A program made the translations under genes and the position numbers. From Amanita rubescens (Eukaryota; Basidiomycota; Agaricomycetes; Agaricales; Amanitaceae), in assembly GCA_015039365.1 (NCBI GenBank), contig WION01000421.1, forward strand, positions 1 to 45,846: a DNA stretch of 45,846 bases, in the 5' to 3' direction. Shown here one piece after another: positions 22,018-32,657 of this stretch. The notes under the pieces were generated by a model, which saw only the letters and a list, made by a program, of their open reading frames with translations, made no database searches and was not told the DNA's origin. Within the stretch, counting starts at the first letter, position 1; the number at the start of each line of letters is the position of its first letter.

Positions 22018-23300
22018 ATGAAGCCTGTAGGGTTGACATATAAGCTAGCTCCTTATGGTGAAGCGCTGGTCGGAACAGGTGCTTACGTGAGTTCGTTTGT
22101 CAACGTCCTGGTCCAGGCTGACGTTGCACATTGAACAGAGCATTGTTTACAAGGCCTCAGAACGTGGTTCTGATAAGCTTGTGGCTATCAAGAAGTCTCG
22201 CGTCTCGAAGAAAGTGAAGCGACCCATTCTCCAGCATGAGGCCCGAGTACTGCAACTACTTCAAGGAGGAACCTGCATTCCCGTTGTGTATGGATACGGT
22301 CAGCTTGATCATTTCGAATATGTGGCTATGGAGCTTTTGGGACCAAGCGTCGCAGACCAACAACAGAAGGGTGGCGCTGGTGTGATGGTGGAGACTGTTA
22401 TTCGGGTCGTATATCAAGTGGTACGTGCGACACATATGGATTTCCCTACGTGCTGAAACTCGCCTGCAGCTCTCAGGATTACAGCATATCCATTCCAATG
22501 ACATTGTACATCGCGATATAAAGCCTGAAAACCTGCTTTGCTCACTGGACGATGAATCGACTATAAAAATAATCGACTTTGGCATCGCTAAACCCCTTTC
22601 TGGTTGTCGTCCCAACAAATATGATCCACTCGCAGAACGGCGACATATTGTTGGTTCTCTTTACTGGGCAAGTCTCAATTCTCATAACGGCATAGGTCTG
22701 CACATCATTTCCACCTTAGGGGTTCTCATGTTTGTTTGACATATCATAGACCTTTCTCCACGCGATGACCTGGAATCCTTAGCGCTCGTCGCCCTCTTTC
22801 TTCTCCGCGGAAACCTACCTTGGAACCCTCGCTCGCGCTTGGAAGGTCCCCTGCGTTCTCAAGAGATCGTCAGATTAATAAAATTGAATTGTCCTGGCCC
22901 GGCTTTATGCAACGGATTTCCCCAAGAATTTAGCGAGCTGCTTACTTATAGCCGCTCTCTGACATTTGAGCAACATCCAGATTACGTTCAACTTCGCCTT
23001 TCACTCGCAACATTGGCTGAAAGGATGGGCTGTTCGGCCGACAGTGGTTCACTGGACTGGACATGTTGTTACCCCAAAACCACGAATCTCATTTTGCATG
23101 ATCCTGACGTCTCGATCCCTGACGAGGATGAGGACGAGGGGGAAGATGACGAGAATCTCGGGAAAAACAGTTACTATGGGTGGGACATTGACCAGTGGGA
23201 GCGTAACGGGCCGAGAGACAGGGATTTGACCTTGCCTGTGGTGCAGGAGAACGACGTCGATCGCATCATACCCGTAATTGTAGAAGTTGAGGACAATTAA
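22018..23300 (+). CDS. Casein kinase 1-like protein kinase
   Basis: Exons 22018-22086, 22139-22420, 22470-22695 and 22750-23300 join in frame to 375 residues. Kinase motifs are complete: glycine loop VGTGAYSIVYKA (spanning intron 1), VAIKK lysine, HEARVL glutamate, VHRDIKPENLL catalytic loop, IIDFGIAK, and GSLYWASLNSHNGIDLSPRDD in place of APE, which is characteristic of the CK1 family. The C-terminal half contains LPWNPRSRLEGP and ends in an acidic tail (PDEDEDEGEDDEN). CK1 kinases phosphorylate acidic or primed Ser/Thr sites in the nucleus, cytoplasm or at membranes. It lies after the second P450 block; the equivalent place after copy 1 has no kinase. Confidence 0.85.
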
Positions 23301-23850
23301 AGGTGACAATCTTTTTTTCGCAGCTCAGTACGTTGATTCGACTTCTGGCTTCCTCAGTTGTTATTCCAGTTCAGGGTTTGCATGGCTACCTCATGTCTGC
23401 CAGATTCATTGATAACATCGCACTTCATTTCACCGGGGGAGAACCGGCTCCAGAGGATTTGTTTCACCTTCAGAAAGGCATGCAACGCCGAGAACACTAT
23501 CAGACGTGGACAAACATGGTTACCGGAGGGGAAACTTTGCAATGCATTTCCAGAATCGCAGTTCGATTACGTTCAGAAGCGTAACGTGGATGGAGAAGAA
23601 GTTATGTTGCTTCAATTTTGCGACATTGAGGATATTTAAGGATGGATCCCATCCACAAATGAAGGAATCTGAGTACATCCGGAAACTACGGGATTGGGTT
23701 CTAAATCGCTTCTGGGTGTTGAAAGATGAACCTCAGGACAATTTCGCAAGGTACTATGAATATGATCTTGGGGATGAATCGAAAGCAAGGGGTCCGGGAG
23801 CGACTAGGGAATAAATGTACAAGTTTCATCGAATATTGAATGTTGAACTC
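23301..23850 (+). pseudogene. Kinase-tail repeat, copy 2
   Basis: It begins right after the kinase stop with a 'tttttttcgcag' acceptor-like site. The coding remnants LSTLIRLLASSVV, FHLQKGMQRREHYQTW, GKLCNAFPESQFDYVQKR and NVDGEEVMLLQF are in one set of frames. KDGSHPQMKESEYIRKLRDW and ARYYEYDLGDES are in another. Frames change at about 23525 and 23640. Homologues lie at 16780-17195 and 11175-11305, so this is a small dispersed family. No known domain recognised. Confidence 0.55.
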
Positions 23851-23904
23851 AAATATTATCGTGTTCATTACATGTATGCTGTAGTCCTGAACGTGTAGAG
23901 TTCC

Positions 23905-24049
23905 ACGTTTTGAATCGCGTTTGTGATTGTTTGGCAGGGCGGGCAGCGCGAATCCGCCAACAGCGCAGGATCCGTCCGCGGATTACATATATAACCGGTA
24001 CCCGAGCAATGTCGCTTCCCCACCCGTTTCTTCCCCACACCGACTCGTC
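23905..24049 (+). promoter_or_regulatory. Promoter of the DHTKD1-type gene
   Basis: Upstream of ATG 24050 lie 'gcgcgaatccgcc' and 'tccgcggatta' as an inverted pair (GAATCCGC / GCGGATT), then 'tatataacc' at about 23987 as a TATA-like element. Two CT-rich 'cttccccac' tracts follow up to the start codon. The same arrangement is duplicated at 16556-16725. Confidence 0.5.
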
Positions 24050-27000
24050 ATGGCATTAAGTCGGTGCCCAAGAAGGGCCCTCATCACCTCACACTTTGTT
24101 CGAGGCACCTCCAGAAGATACCACGACGAAACATTTGGATTTCGCAAGAGGAGGGAATACGTATTTCCAGATTGTGCGTTGGCTTTCGAGGCGTCGTGAT
24201 TCTCTCTCTCATTATATTGCAGATACCCCTGCCCAATTGGAGAATCGCGCTATCAACGCGCCGTTGTTGCGATATGTTGATTCAATGCGCACACACGGGC
24301 ACAGAGCAGCGAGTATTGACCCGCTTGACCTTATCCACCGGGAAGAAGTGGCTGCGTTGGACCCTGCACGGTATGGGTTGACAGACGAGAATAAACATTA
24401 CAACGTGGACGGGATTGTCTGGACGAAACCGGTTGAGGAGTCTCGGGAACGAACGGGGGAAGGAGAGTGGTGGACGTTGAAAGAAATAACGCGCCATCTA
24501 AGAGAAGTTTATGTTGGCAGAATCGCTTATGAGGTGAGCACAAGCTCCGGATACTCGTGGACGTTATTGACCTGGATTACCCAGTATATGCATTATCCGT
24601 CGAAGACGGAGCGTCTGTGGTTCTCTCATCTGCTAGAATCTCATTCTCTCCCATCTTCAGAGGAGAAATCTGTGTTGGCGCCTATTGACCAAGATACCAA
24701 GAAGCGCATGCAAGGGCTATTGGCCCGTAGCGAAGTGTTTGACAACTTTTTGCAAGCCAAGTTTCCTAATTTGAAGCGCGTACGTTCTTTCTTTCCCAAC
24801 TGAGAACACAAAGGAATGATTTTGATTGTGTAGTACGGCTTGGAAGGCGGCGAATCCATGATACCGGCGCTAGATTCCCTGTTCGCAGTGGCTTCGCAAA
24901 GTGAGCGTTCTTCAGTAGTTCCTATGCTATAAAGTCTCATGTGAGACTTGAAGGTGGCATACAACACATAGTTCTCGGTAAATCCATAATTAAAATCGTT
25001 TTGCCCTCGTCTAACGATATACGACAGCCATGCCCCACCGCGGTCGTCTCAACCTATTAACCGGGTTACTCGAATTCCCACCAACTGCCCTTTTCCACAA
25101 GATCAAAGGAGGGTCTGAGCTCCCCGAAGAATACGGCTGCGAAGGAGACGTGATAAGCCATCTTGGTACTTCTCTCCTCGCATCCATTAGGCAACTTGTT
25201 CACCATGCACCCAGTTGCATCACCCTCCTTGAACTACGACAATGCACATGGCCCCGTCAAAGTCTCACTCCTGCCAAATCCTTCGCACTTGGGTTCGTCC
25301 TCTAGCCATTGCATAGTTTCCTGATTAACTAGCCATCAGAGGCTGTCAACCCTGTTGCTATGGGAAAAACGCGCGCAAAACAGTTTTTTCTGCTCAAGAC
25401 CTCACCAGCGAGTTGTCAACTCGGCGATCGTGCCATGTGCGTTCAGTTGCACGGCGACGCAAGCTTTACTGGGCAAGGTGTTATTATGGAAAGTCTTGGT
25501 CTCAGTACGTTCTTCCGCTTTTTCATACCCAATGCGAATGACGCTGAGTCTGTTCGTCTTATAGGTAATTTGCCGCACTTTACTAGTGGAGGAAGCGTTC
25601 ATATTGTGGTCGAGTACGTTTTAAGCAACTTTTCCTTGTTCCGTGGCTGATTGATGGTTATTCTTCTCCGTAAGTAACAAGTGAGTGACAATTGGGTAAT
25701 TCGAGCATAAACTCATCTTTTTGAACAGCATCGGTTACACAACTCCCGCCTCGAATGCGCGGTCTTCTTTCTATTGCTCTGATGTCGGAAAGATGATCAA
25801 TGCACCTGTGTTGCACGTCAACGGCGACCATCCAGAAGGTATTCCCGTCATTCACGTACCAATGCTTTTTCTCATACCAATTCAATCTTAGACGTTATCA
25901 GAGCTATGGACATTGCGTTCAAGTATAGACACTACTTCCGCAAAGACATCATTGTGGACCTTCTCGTGTACCGGAGATGGTAAGATGACTTGTTCCTTTG
26001 ATAGTCTGGCACTGACGTTCTTTGCTGCAGGGGGTAAGTAAACGTTACATTCCGTTCCTGGAGTGTTATGCTGACGGTCCGAAGCCATAATGAACTGGAT
26101 CTTCCGGGAATAACCCAACCTCTCATGTACGAAAAGATCAGTACGCGACAGTCCGTTCCCCAGTTGTACGAGCAGAAGCTGATGGTAAAGCTCCTTCCCC
26201 ACCCTTACCTTATCCCATCAACTCAACTACTTTGACTAGCTTGAGAACGTGATGACCGAGCAAGAGATCTCTGCCGTGCGCAATGACTACAAGGCCTACT
26301 TGGAAGCTGAATTGGGGAATGTCGCGTCTTTTGTTCCGAAAGTTTCGATTTTGCAAGAACATTGGTCGGGCATTACTTGGCCGACGAATGATGAGGCAGA
26401 TCACAATCCCGCGACTGGCGTGGACAATGATACTCTCATTAGTGTTGGAAAAGCTAGCATTGCGGCACCCGATGGTTTCGTGAGTGTAATACATTGTTCA
26501 GCCGAGCGCAAGATGGACTGATTCCATTCATGGTGCAGGAAATTCATCCCAAACTCCATAGGCACGTCGCCAATCGCTTGAAGAGTATTGAAACAGGCAG
26601 TGGTATCGATTGGGCAACTGCTGAGGTAAGAGTTTTGTTTCATTGTTCCTTTTGATAGCGACGCTGACGAATCGTGATGACAGGCTATGGCGTTTGGAAC
26701 TCTCATGCTCGAAGGCAACGACGTGCGCGTCTCGGGACAGGACGTCGGTCGGGGCACTTTTAGTCATCGTCATGCGATGCTGGTGGACCAGAAGACGGAA
26801 GGTGTAATCGTACCTCTAAATGACGAACTGAACGCACCCGGAAAGCTCGAGTTGGCCAATAGTAAGCGTCGCCTTTGAAAACATATATGTGATTTACACT
26901 ACTTTTGCAGGTTCTTTGAGTGAGATGGCTGTTCTAGGTGTACGTTTCACCTCTATATGCGTTGCTTTGAGGTTGATTTTCCGTATCCGTATATAGTTCG

Positions 27001-28069
27001 AGTATGGAGCTAGCTGGGAAAGGCCGAATCTGTTACCGATTTGGGAAGCTCAGTTTGGCGACTTCTTCAATGGAGCCCAAGTGAGTGTTTTTGATCCAGT
27101 TATAAATGCGTTCATCGTGATTCCCAGGTCATTATCGATACTTTTGTTTCTTCCGCTGAGAGTACGTTTTCGCCGTGCAACTAAAAACTCGTTCTGACGA
27201 ACGTTGGTTAAATAGCAAAATGGCTGAAGCAGAGTGGTATCGTGATGATGCTGCCTCACGGCTTGGATGGTGCAGGCCCTGAACACTCTTCCTCTCGTAT
27301 CGAGAGAATGCTTCAGGTAATGATGACTTCTATCACCACTACAGATCCTGATTCTGACCTTCTCTAGCTTACCAATGATCGATACGTACCTGATGACGGC
27401 GCATATGCCAACGTCAATATGCATGTTACGTACCCAACAACTTCGGCTCAATACTTCCACCTGTTGCGAAGACAAATCAAACGGAACTTTAGGAAGCCTC
27501 TCATCATTGCCGGTCCCAAGGGTCTTCTTCGTCTCTCTGTATGTATCATCATCCTCTTACCTATATCTGATATCTTACTGATGGATGCCCGATCGCGATC
27601 ATGACAGGCTGCGTCGAGCACTCTATCATCGTTTGGATCGGGTACCCGATTCCAACCTGTCCTTGAAGATCCCTTACCAAGCGTTGCCCAAGTCAAGCGT
27701 GTCGTCATCCTCTCTGGAAAGATCTACTACGACCTGGTCAAACATCGACAAAACCTGAAGCTCGAGAATGAAGTTGCGCTGGTCCGGATCGAGGAGATAT
27801 CGCCGTTCCCATTCCAGGAATTGATTGATACTCTCGCGACGTATGGGAACGCGAGGGAGTGTTACTTTGTGCAGGAGGAACCGAGGAATCAAGGTGTTTG
27901 GCCGCACGTCAAGGACCGATTGGATTTTGCGTTGGATCAGGTTGGGTGGAGCGCAGGACGTGTTGAGTTTAGGGGGAGGAAGGAGAGTGCCATTCCTGCG
28001 CCTGGGATTGGGAAGATGTATGGGGTGCAGCAGAAGTTCGTGGTAGAGTCGGCATTTGAGGGTTTATGA
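24050..28069 (+). CDS. 2-oxoglutarate/2-oxoadipate dehydrogenase E1 component, DHTKD1 type
   Basis: 23 exons join in frame to 947 residues. Coordinates: 24050-24173, 24223-24533, 24585-24779, 24834-24900, 24954-24977, 25028-25165, 25215-25292, 25340-25504, 25565-25613, 25675-25680, 25729-25838, 25892-25979, 26031-26033, 26085-26184, 26240-26479, 26539-26625, 26684-26861, 26911-26939, 26997-27080, 27128-27161, 27216-27316, 27368-27538, 27608-28069. The Arg-rich start ([19 protein letters not shown]) fits a mitochondrial presequence. Landmarks are [42 protein letters not shown] (thiamine diphosphate/Mg site), [47 protein letters not shown] and [10 protein letters not shown]. In other organisms DHTKD1 decarboxylates 2-oxoadipate in lysine/tryptophan breakdown and feeds a dihydrolipoyl succinyltransferase. 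Exons of 24, 6 and 3 nt are inferred. Confidence 0.92.
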
Positions 28070-28890
28070 TGGTCGTGCGTGGGTGGTGATCGGATCTTTC
28101 GGGAATTGTTGCTTTGTGCTCGCGTGCGCGCTGTGAATCCAAAGCATCATTTGACAAGTGGAATGTATTATAGTCATTCAAGTTGAAGCATGTTCACGTT
28201 TTTGTGTTCACGCGTCGAGTCATTGTTACGTGTAGTGACGTACAGAATTCACAAGCACGATAATGACGTTCAACATGCAATGGACTTGAATCTCCTCTCC
28301 GCTACATAAAGCACATCGTCCGGTTCACGATCATCCAATATCTTAAATGAACACGTTCCCATTGAGAGTGATCGCAATCCCACACTTTCCTATCATCCTT
28401 GGTCCGTTTCTTGCATCAGCGGATTTGAACACTCCCTAAATTCTTCGTACGACTCCTCATCTAAATGGACCATGTCGTGAATGATGAGCGACATCACCCT
28501 TCAATTCGCGATAACATGCTGCAGCGTAAAACACTGGCTTCCAGCGTGGAAATGCATCAGCAAGTTTCTTATTTGCGGAGATGGACTCATGATGCTCTTT
28601 GAGTTCGATGAGTCCTCCTTGAAGCGCGGTGTTTGTGATGAATTTCAAGTTGGAGGGCACGAGGTAGCCGCTCCGAAGGTGATAATCCATTGGCGTCATC
28701 TTCATATGTTCCTGGCTCCTGAGTGCTATTTCAAGGGCGTAAGGAGAAGCAAGACGTGCGTGCAAGCTCCTAAGTTCCGGCGACGAAAAGCATTCGACAA
28801 CATTCGTAGTAGAACTCACGAACGCGCTTACGGCATGCCTCAATTAAATCTAATGAAGGGCCCTGAACCGTTGCAACTAATCACCACAAA
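28070..28890. other. Intergenic, one uncertain minus-strand frame
   Basis: A minus-strand open frame (28843-28457; ...MTPMDYHLRSGYLVPSNL..) is long for chance, but it has no ATG at its start and no recognised domain. It could be a decayed exon. Otherwise nothing recognisable was found. Confidence 0.3.
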
Positions 28891-28894
28891 GTAC

Positions 28895-29020
28895 AGGGCT
28901 TCCAAAGCGCGAAAAAGCGCTTCCAGCGGGTTTCGAACTTGCGTTCTCTGAAGAGTTGGATCGTTTCAATCGATTGACATCTGTGGCTGTAGCCACCCGG
29001 CGGGTCCTTGCGCCGCAGGA
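28895..29020 (-). mobile_element. tRNA-related short element D
   Basis: The minus strand reads 'gggtggctacagccacagatg', one 'gattgaaacgatcc' unit, 'actcttcagagaac' (variable-arm-like hairpin), 'gcaagttcgaaacccgc' (T arm with box B) and a T5 run after 'ggaagcgc'. It is the shortest member, with a single internal repeat unit. Confidence 0.6.
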
Positions 29021-29284
29021 CAATTGAATCTATTCCTATGGGAGGAAACCAGCCAGACAAGCCGAGGCTTCCTGCATTATCAGAGGTACCGGGGTGTTTG
29101 GAGATCTTGTACGGCAATGAAATCTTCCTATTGACGGATGAAGGATATCGTAATGGGAAGGTTTCTCAAGCGTAAACCCAAAAGAGTTGAGCTTTCCTGG
29201 GTAACGTCGCGGCATTAGAAGATGTACTAAAGTCCAGCACTAGAAGGCCCCCGGTGTGTGTCGCGGCGGCGAAGTGTCCCAAGC

Positions 29285-29425
29285 GTAGACGGCACAAAAA
29301 AGGTACCAGCAGGTTTCGAACCTTCGAGGAGCAGATGATCGGCCATTTCCAGTGATCGTTTCAGGCAATCGTTTCAAGCGAAGCTCATCTGTGGCTATAA
29401 CCGTTTGCCCCCTCAGCTACAGGTT
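29285..29425 (-). mobile_element. tRNA-related short element E
   Basis: The minus strand reads 'tgtagctgagggggcaaacg' (box A region), 'gttatagccacagatg', several 'gaaacgat' units, 'ctgctcctcgaaggttcgaa' (box B) and 'ggtacctttttt', a T6 terminator. Order and spacing match members B and F. Confidence 0.65.
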
Positions 29426-29569
29426 CTTGCGTCATATCGGCATACCTATTATTTGGAGGCAGTCATTCAGACTCCCAGACGCACTCCGGAGTCGCAGCAG
29501 CACCATCCGGTAAAGTGCTTTGGCACCGAGAAAATTCACAGTAAAGATATCCTCGTGCTCCAGGGAACC

Positions 29570-29700
29570 AGAAAAAGAATACAGGCGGGCTTCGAACCCG
29601 CGCTCTCCGGGAGGAACAGATCGTTTCGAGCGATCGTTTCGTCATTTCAAGCAACCGCATCTGTGGCCTTAACCACTTTCCTTTAGCGGCTTGTAGGGTA
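29570..29700 (-). mobile_element. tRNA-related short element F, best T arm
   Basis: The minus strand has 'aagtggttaaggc', which closely resembles the D arm of serine tRNAs. A region bounded by the complementary pair ACAGAT / ATCTGT is filled with 'gaaacgatc' repeats. Next is CTCCCGGAG, a variable-arm-like hairpin, then GCGGGTTCGAAGCCCGC with a perfect 5-bp T stem, and a T5 run. The 5' end does not pair with 'ctgtatt' after the T arm, so a functional tRNA is unlikely. Confidence 0.65.
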
Positions 29701-29709
29701 CAGACCATT

Positions 29710-30940
29710 TCAAGTAAGTGTTTCAAATTACTCACATTCTTGCCCATCAGTGTGGACAGCCCTGATGTTCTTCACGTTCTTGTTGGCATCGGGAAACGTT
29801 GTTGAGACCCCGTGGGCCTATGTGCCATGAAACAATGCATAATGATTCATGATGGTGGAGATTTGTTAAGCGAGAATGCGAAAGATCATACAGATATACC
29901 GAAACCGGGGAGACTGACCCAACGAGTGAAAGGGGACCAACTTGGGATGATGCCAATGGGGATGTCTACGATAATTCGTTGATGCATTAACAAAGGTTTC
30001 CCCGGTCCGGCTTTTAATCGCTTTAGTGGTGAAGTCCTTGTCCATTTGTCCATAACGATGTAACGCTGTAACGTATCAGACTGTAAAAGAATTCTGAGAC
30101 AACAAAAATTGATCAATATCCTAAAGCCTGTTGCCTTTGAATGATTTTTCTTTCTTCTCCAGCTTTAGTTTGGGTTATCGTGACGCATAATCCCGTCGGA
30201 TATTTCCTGCTTCGGGATTTTCCACAACGTTATCACCGTGATTGGGACCTGGGTAATCATTTTGGGTGGGAGGCGCATACAGCACGGTTCTAACGACAAC
30301 CATTGGTAGTAATTTCATCCCTGCCAATCAGGTCTTAGGAACATGTTTGACGGAAATTAAAAGGAAGCGACATTTTATGAGTGTCCGGCCGGAACCCTGA
30401 TCAGAATAAAATGCTCATCGCTGAATAAATACGCGAATGGCGTGGTAGAGTTAGGAGGCCATACTGTCAACGTGCATAAGGCGGATGTCGAACGTCAGGA
30501 TTTTTTTTTTGTGCGCTGATGCCGAAGGACGAAAGGATCCCAGCCATGTAGTCCTCCTTTGATGAAATAGTGGCGCGTTTATAAATATGAACTGCGAATA
30601 TGTGTATCATCAAGCTTTTCATATCTGCCTGTCATCTCGTAAAACTTCTTAGCGTAGAAAGCATGTCTATGGTGTATATCGCTGACCGTAGACCTCTAAG
30701 AAACAGCCAATTTACGATTACTATAACCCAGCTGCTACGATGTTAATTCCCGTCACGTTCCTGGTCATAAATTCGGAACGGTGAACAAGATGTGCGTGGG
30801 TCCTGATTTACTCCATTTCCGCTTCGTATCAATCATAGTTAGAAAATTGTTAACCTCGAACACGCCAACTCACACCTAAAGGGAGGCGACGTGGATGATT
30901 AGCGAGGCACGTTCAAGAGTAAGTGAAGGTTGGTTGGAGA
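29710..30940. other. Gene-free stretch
   Basis: About 1.2 kb with only short, unsupported open frames. No repeat shared with the rest of the window and no RNA gene was recognised. Confidence 0.4.
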
Positions 30941-30944
30941 AGAC

Positions 30945-31530
30945 CGGAGATCGGTCCGAACACCGGTCCTGCCATTTTTCCCGATGCGCCGAAATACACC
31001 GGTATCGCCCTTCGCTTAACAGAAACCTCTTGGACAATCAATCACGGCTCACCGGATGAGACTTCCGACTTTCCGAGCTACAGGATGAAATCAATTCGAC
31101 GGGAGGTTTCGGCGCTCTGAATCTGATACAGACATTCGATGTGCACAGTGACGACTCTGCTATTTCAAAAACACACCCGTCTAAGCCGAGGTTTCTGGAC
31201 GTCGAGACTCCACTTCAGTTCGCAATACCATTGTCTCGACTCTTAGGCGATCCATGGGGTGGAAACGACGATGATGGCATGGACATGAAAATTAAAAGCA
31301 GGGTCAACCCCATCATGCCTATCAGTGATCATGATCGAGATTTGGCTAGATATGGATTGCAACTTTGTTCTCTATCTCAAACGTCAACGGTCATTTCCTG
31401 TGGCGCGGCGTTAGGTTCGCTCTAACTTGATTCCCAATTTCCCGTTCTGAATCCGAATCCGGGATTTACGAGGATCACTGGCTGAAAGCAGATTTTAAGT
31501 AACCGCAATCTCACTGTCAGTCTTCACCTG
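30945..31530 (+). pseudogene. Decayed 5' copy of the TBC-domain gene
   Basis: It aligns with 32565-33150 in order. 'cggtccgaacaccggtcctg' matches 'cggtccgaagtccggtcctt', and 'tcaccggatgagacttccga' matches 'tcaccggatgagagttccga'. Further on are 'ggaggtttcggcgct' and 'aggtttctggacgtcgagac', and 'tttgttctctat' near 31370 matches FVLY. The last part, ESGIYEDHWLKADFK followed by TAA near 31500, corresponds to ESGIDKDQLKADLN. Frame is lost repeatedly and homology ends about where the TBC core would begin. Confidence 0.65.
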
Positions 31531-32657
31531 GACCATCAGCCGGATAGGTCTGCTGTGTGCGGGAAAGGCGGACTTTCTCGCGCCAAGCCAATTCAAGATC
31601 AACTTTCACTGTGCCTCACTTAACAAATCGACACTGCCAATGCTCGTGAGAGGTCTTTTGAATAGATAGAATAGGAACGAGTATATATTACCAAGTCGGG
31701 TATATTCTGTCACCTTCATCTTGGGATGACAAGGTACGGGTAAGAACGTTTGTCTGTCATGCCGATCTAACCGTAACCACTATCAAAAACTCTCGACATT
31801 GCGTACCCACAGAGATGCCGTGACCTCTTTGAGACCGGAAATAGCTAAGGCCGTTTATCCCTCAACAGCCTGGTGCTGAAGGTGCTTTTTGATGTGTATC
31901 CCAGGGACTAAGTGAAAGTTGCATCCTGTTGCTTAGGTAGACAGCGTGTCACAGGACCGGTTTTCTGGCCACTGGAGTGCTTCATATTCATCTATGGTTT
32001 GTCCTGTTTAGACAAGCTCAAAAATCCAAAGGAAAGAAAATATTCAATACCACTGAAACTGTCCTTGTACACGGGCTTCAGGATTTTTCATAAGGATGTG
32101 AACCATCCTTGAGCTCGAGCTCTTGGTCGAACATGTCGTCTTCTCGTAAATATCACTTTTTTCGAACGCCGTCTTCTTGAAACTTCTTCGGACACACTAC
32201 GAATGTCCATATGCAATTCTGGAAATGCTTCGCGGAGCTCCTCGGCATCCGAGAGAAAATCTACTTCAACCAGTTTTCCTTTGGTGAAATGAAAGCGCAA
32301 TGTTTTTTGTGAGTCTAGTGGGCATGTGGTAACTACACCGAAGGAGGCCTTGGCCCGGTGGTGAAGATGTTTCCGTAAAAAAAATTGGGGTCAACGTCAA
32401 GGACGTCGCGGTCCCAAGTTCCCGCTCGGGCGGATCGGCAGGTGAGGGTTACTATGATATTCTGATCTGCGAAACGTCTTGCCTGTGCTTCATGTCAACG
32501 AAGGACGGCGTGGGCGATTAACATTGACAAGCCACGTTGCGTAGCCGACGGAAGCTGGTTGAATGTCGGAGTACGGTCCGAAGTCCGGTCCTTGCCACGC
32601 TCACACCTTGGTCCCGCCCCCTTCACTCATGCTGAAATCCCTGACAATACCTAAACC
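31531..32657. other. Intergenic; uncertain small minus-strand frame at 32300-32088
   Basis: The minus-strand frame reads LRFHFTKGKLVEVDFLSDAE, then EELREAF and a basic RRRRSKK region. Composition is protein-like, but there are no homologous motifs I can name and no clear start. The last 100 bp should hold the TBC gene promoter, a stretch that is itself duplicated at 30945. Confidence 0.35.

Noticed and set aside
23303..23815. Tail sequence as a normal last exon of the CK1-like kinase
   Set aside because: The kinase has its own in-frame stop at 23300, the tail changes frame at least twice, and other tail copies lie away from any kinase.
28457..28843. A 128-codon minus-strand gene
   Set aside because: Starts only with TTG, preceded in frame by a stop. 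No recognisable motif or supported splice partner.
29570..29700. A functional serine tRNA gene on the minus strand
   Set aside because: T arm, variable arm and D-arm sequence look right, but the 5' and 3' ends cannot form an acceptor stem and the anticodon region is replaced by repeats. Treated as a tRNA-derived element.
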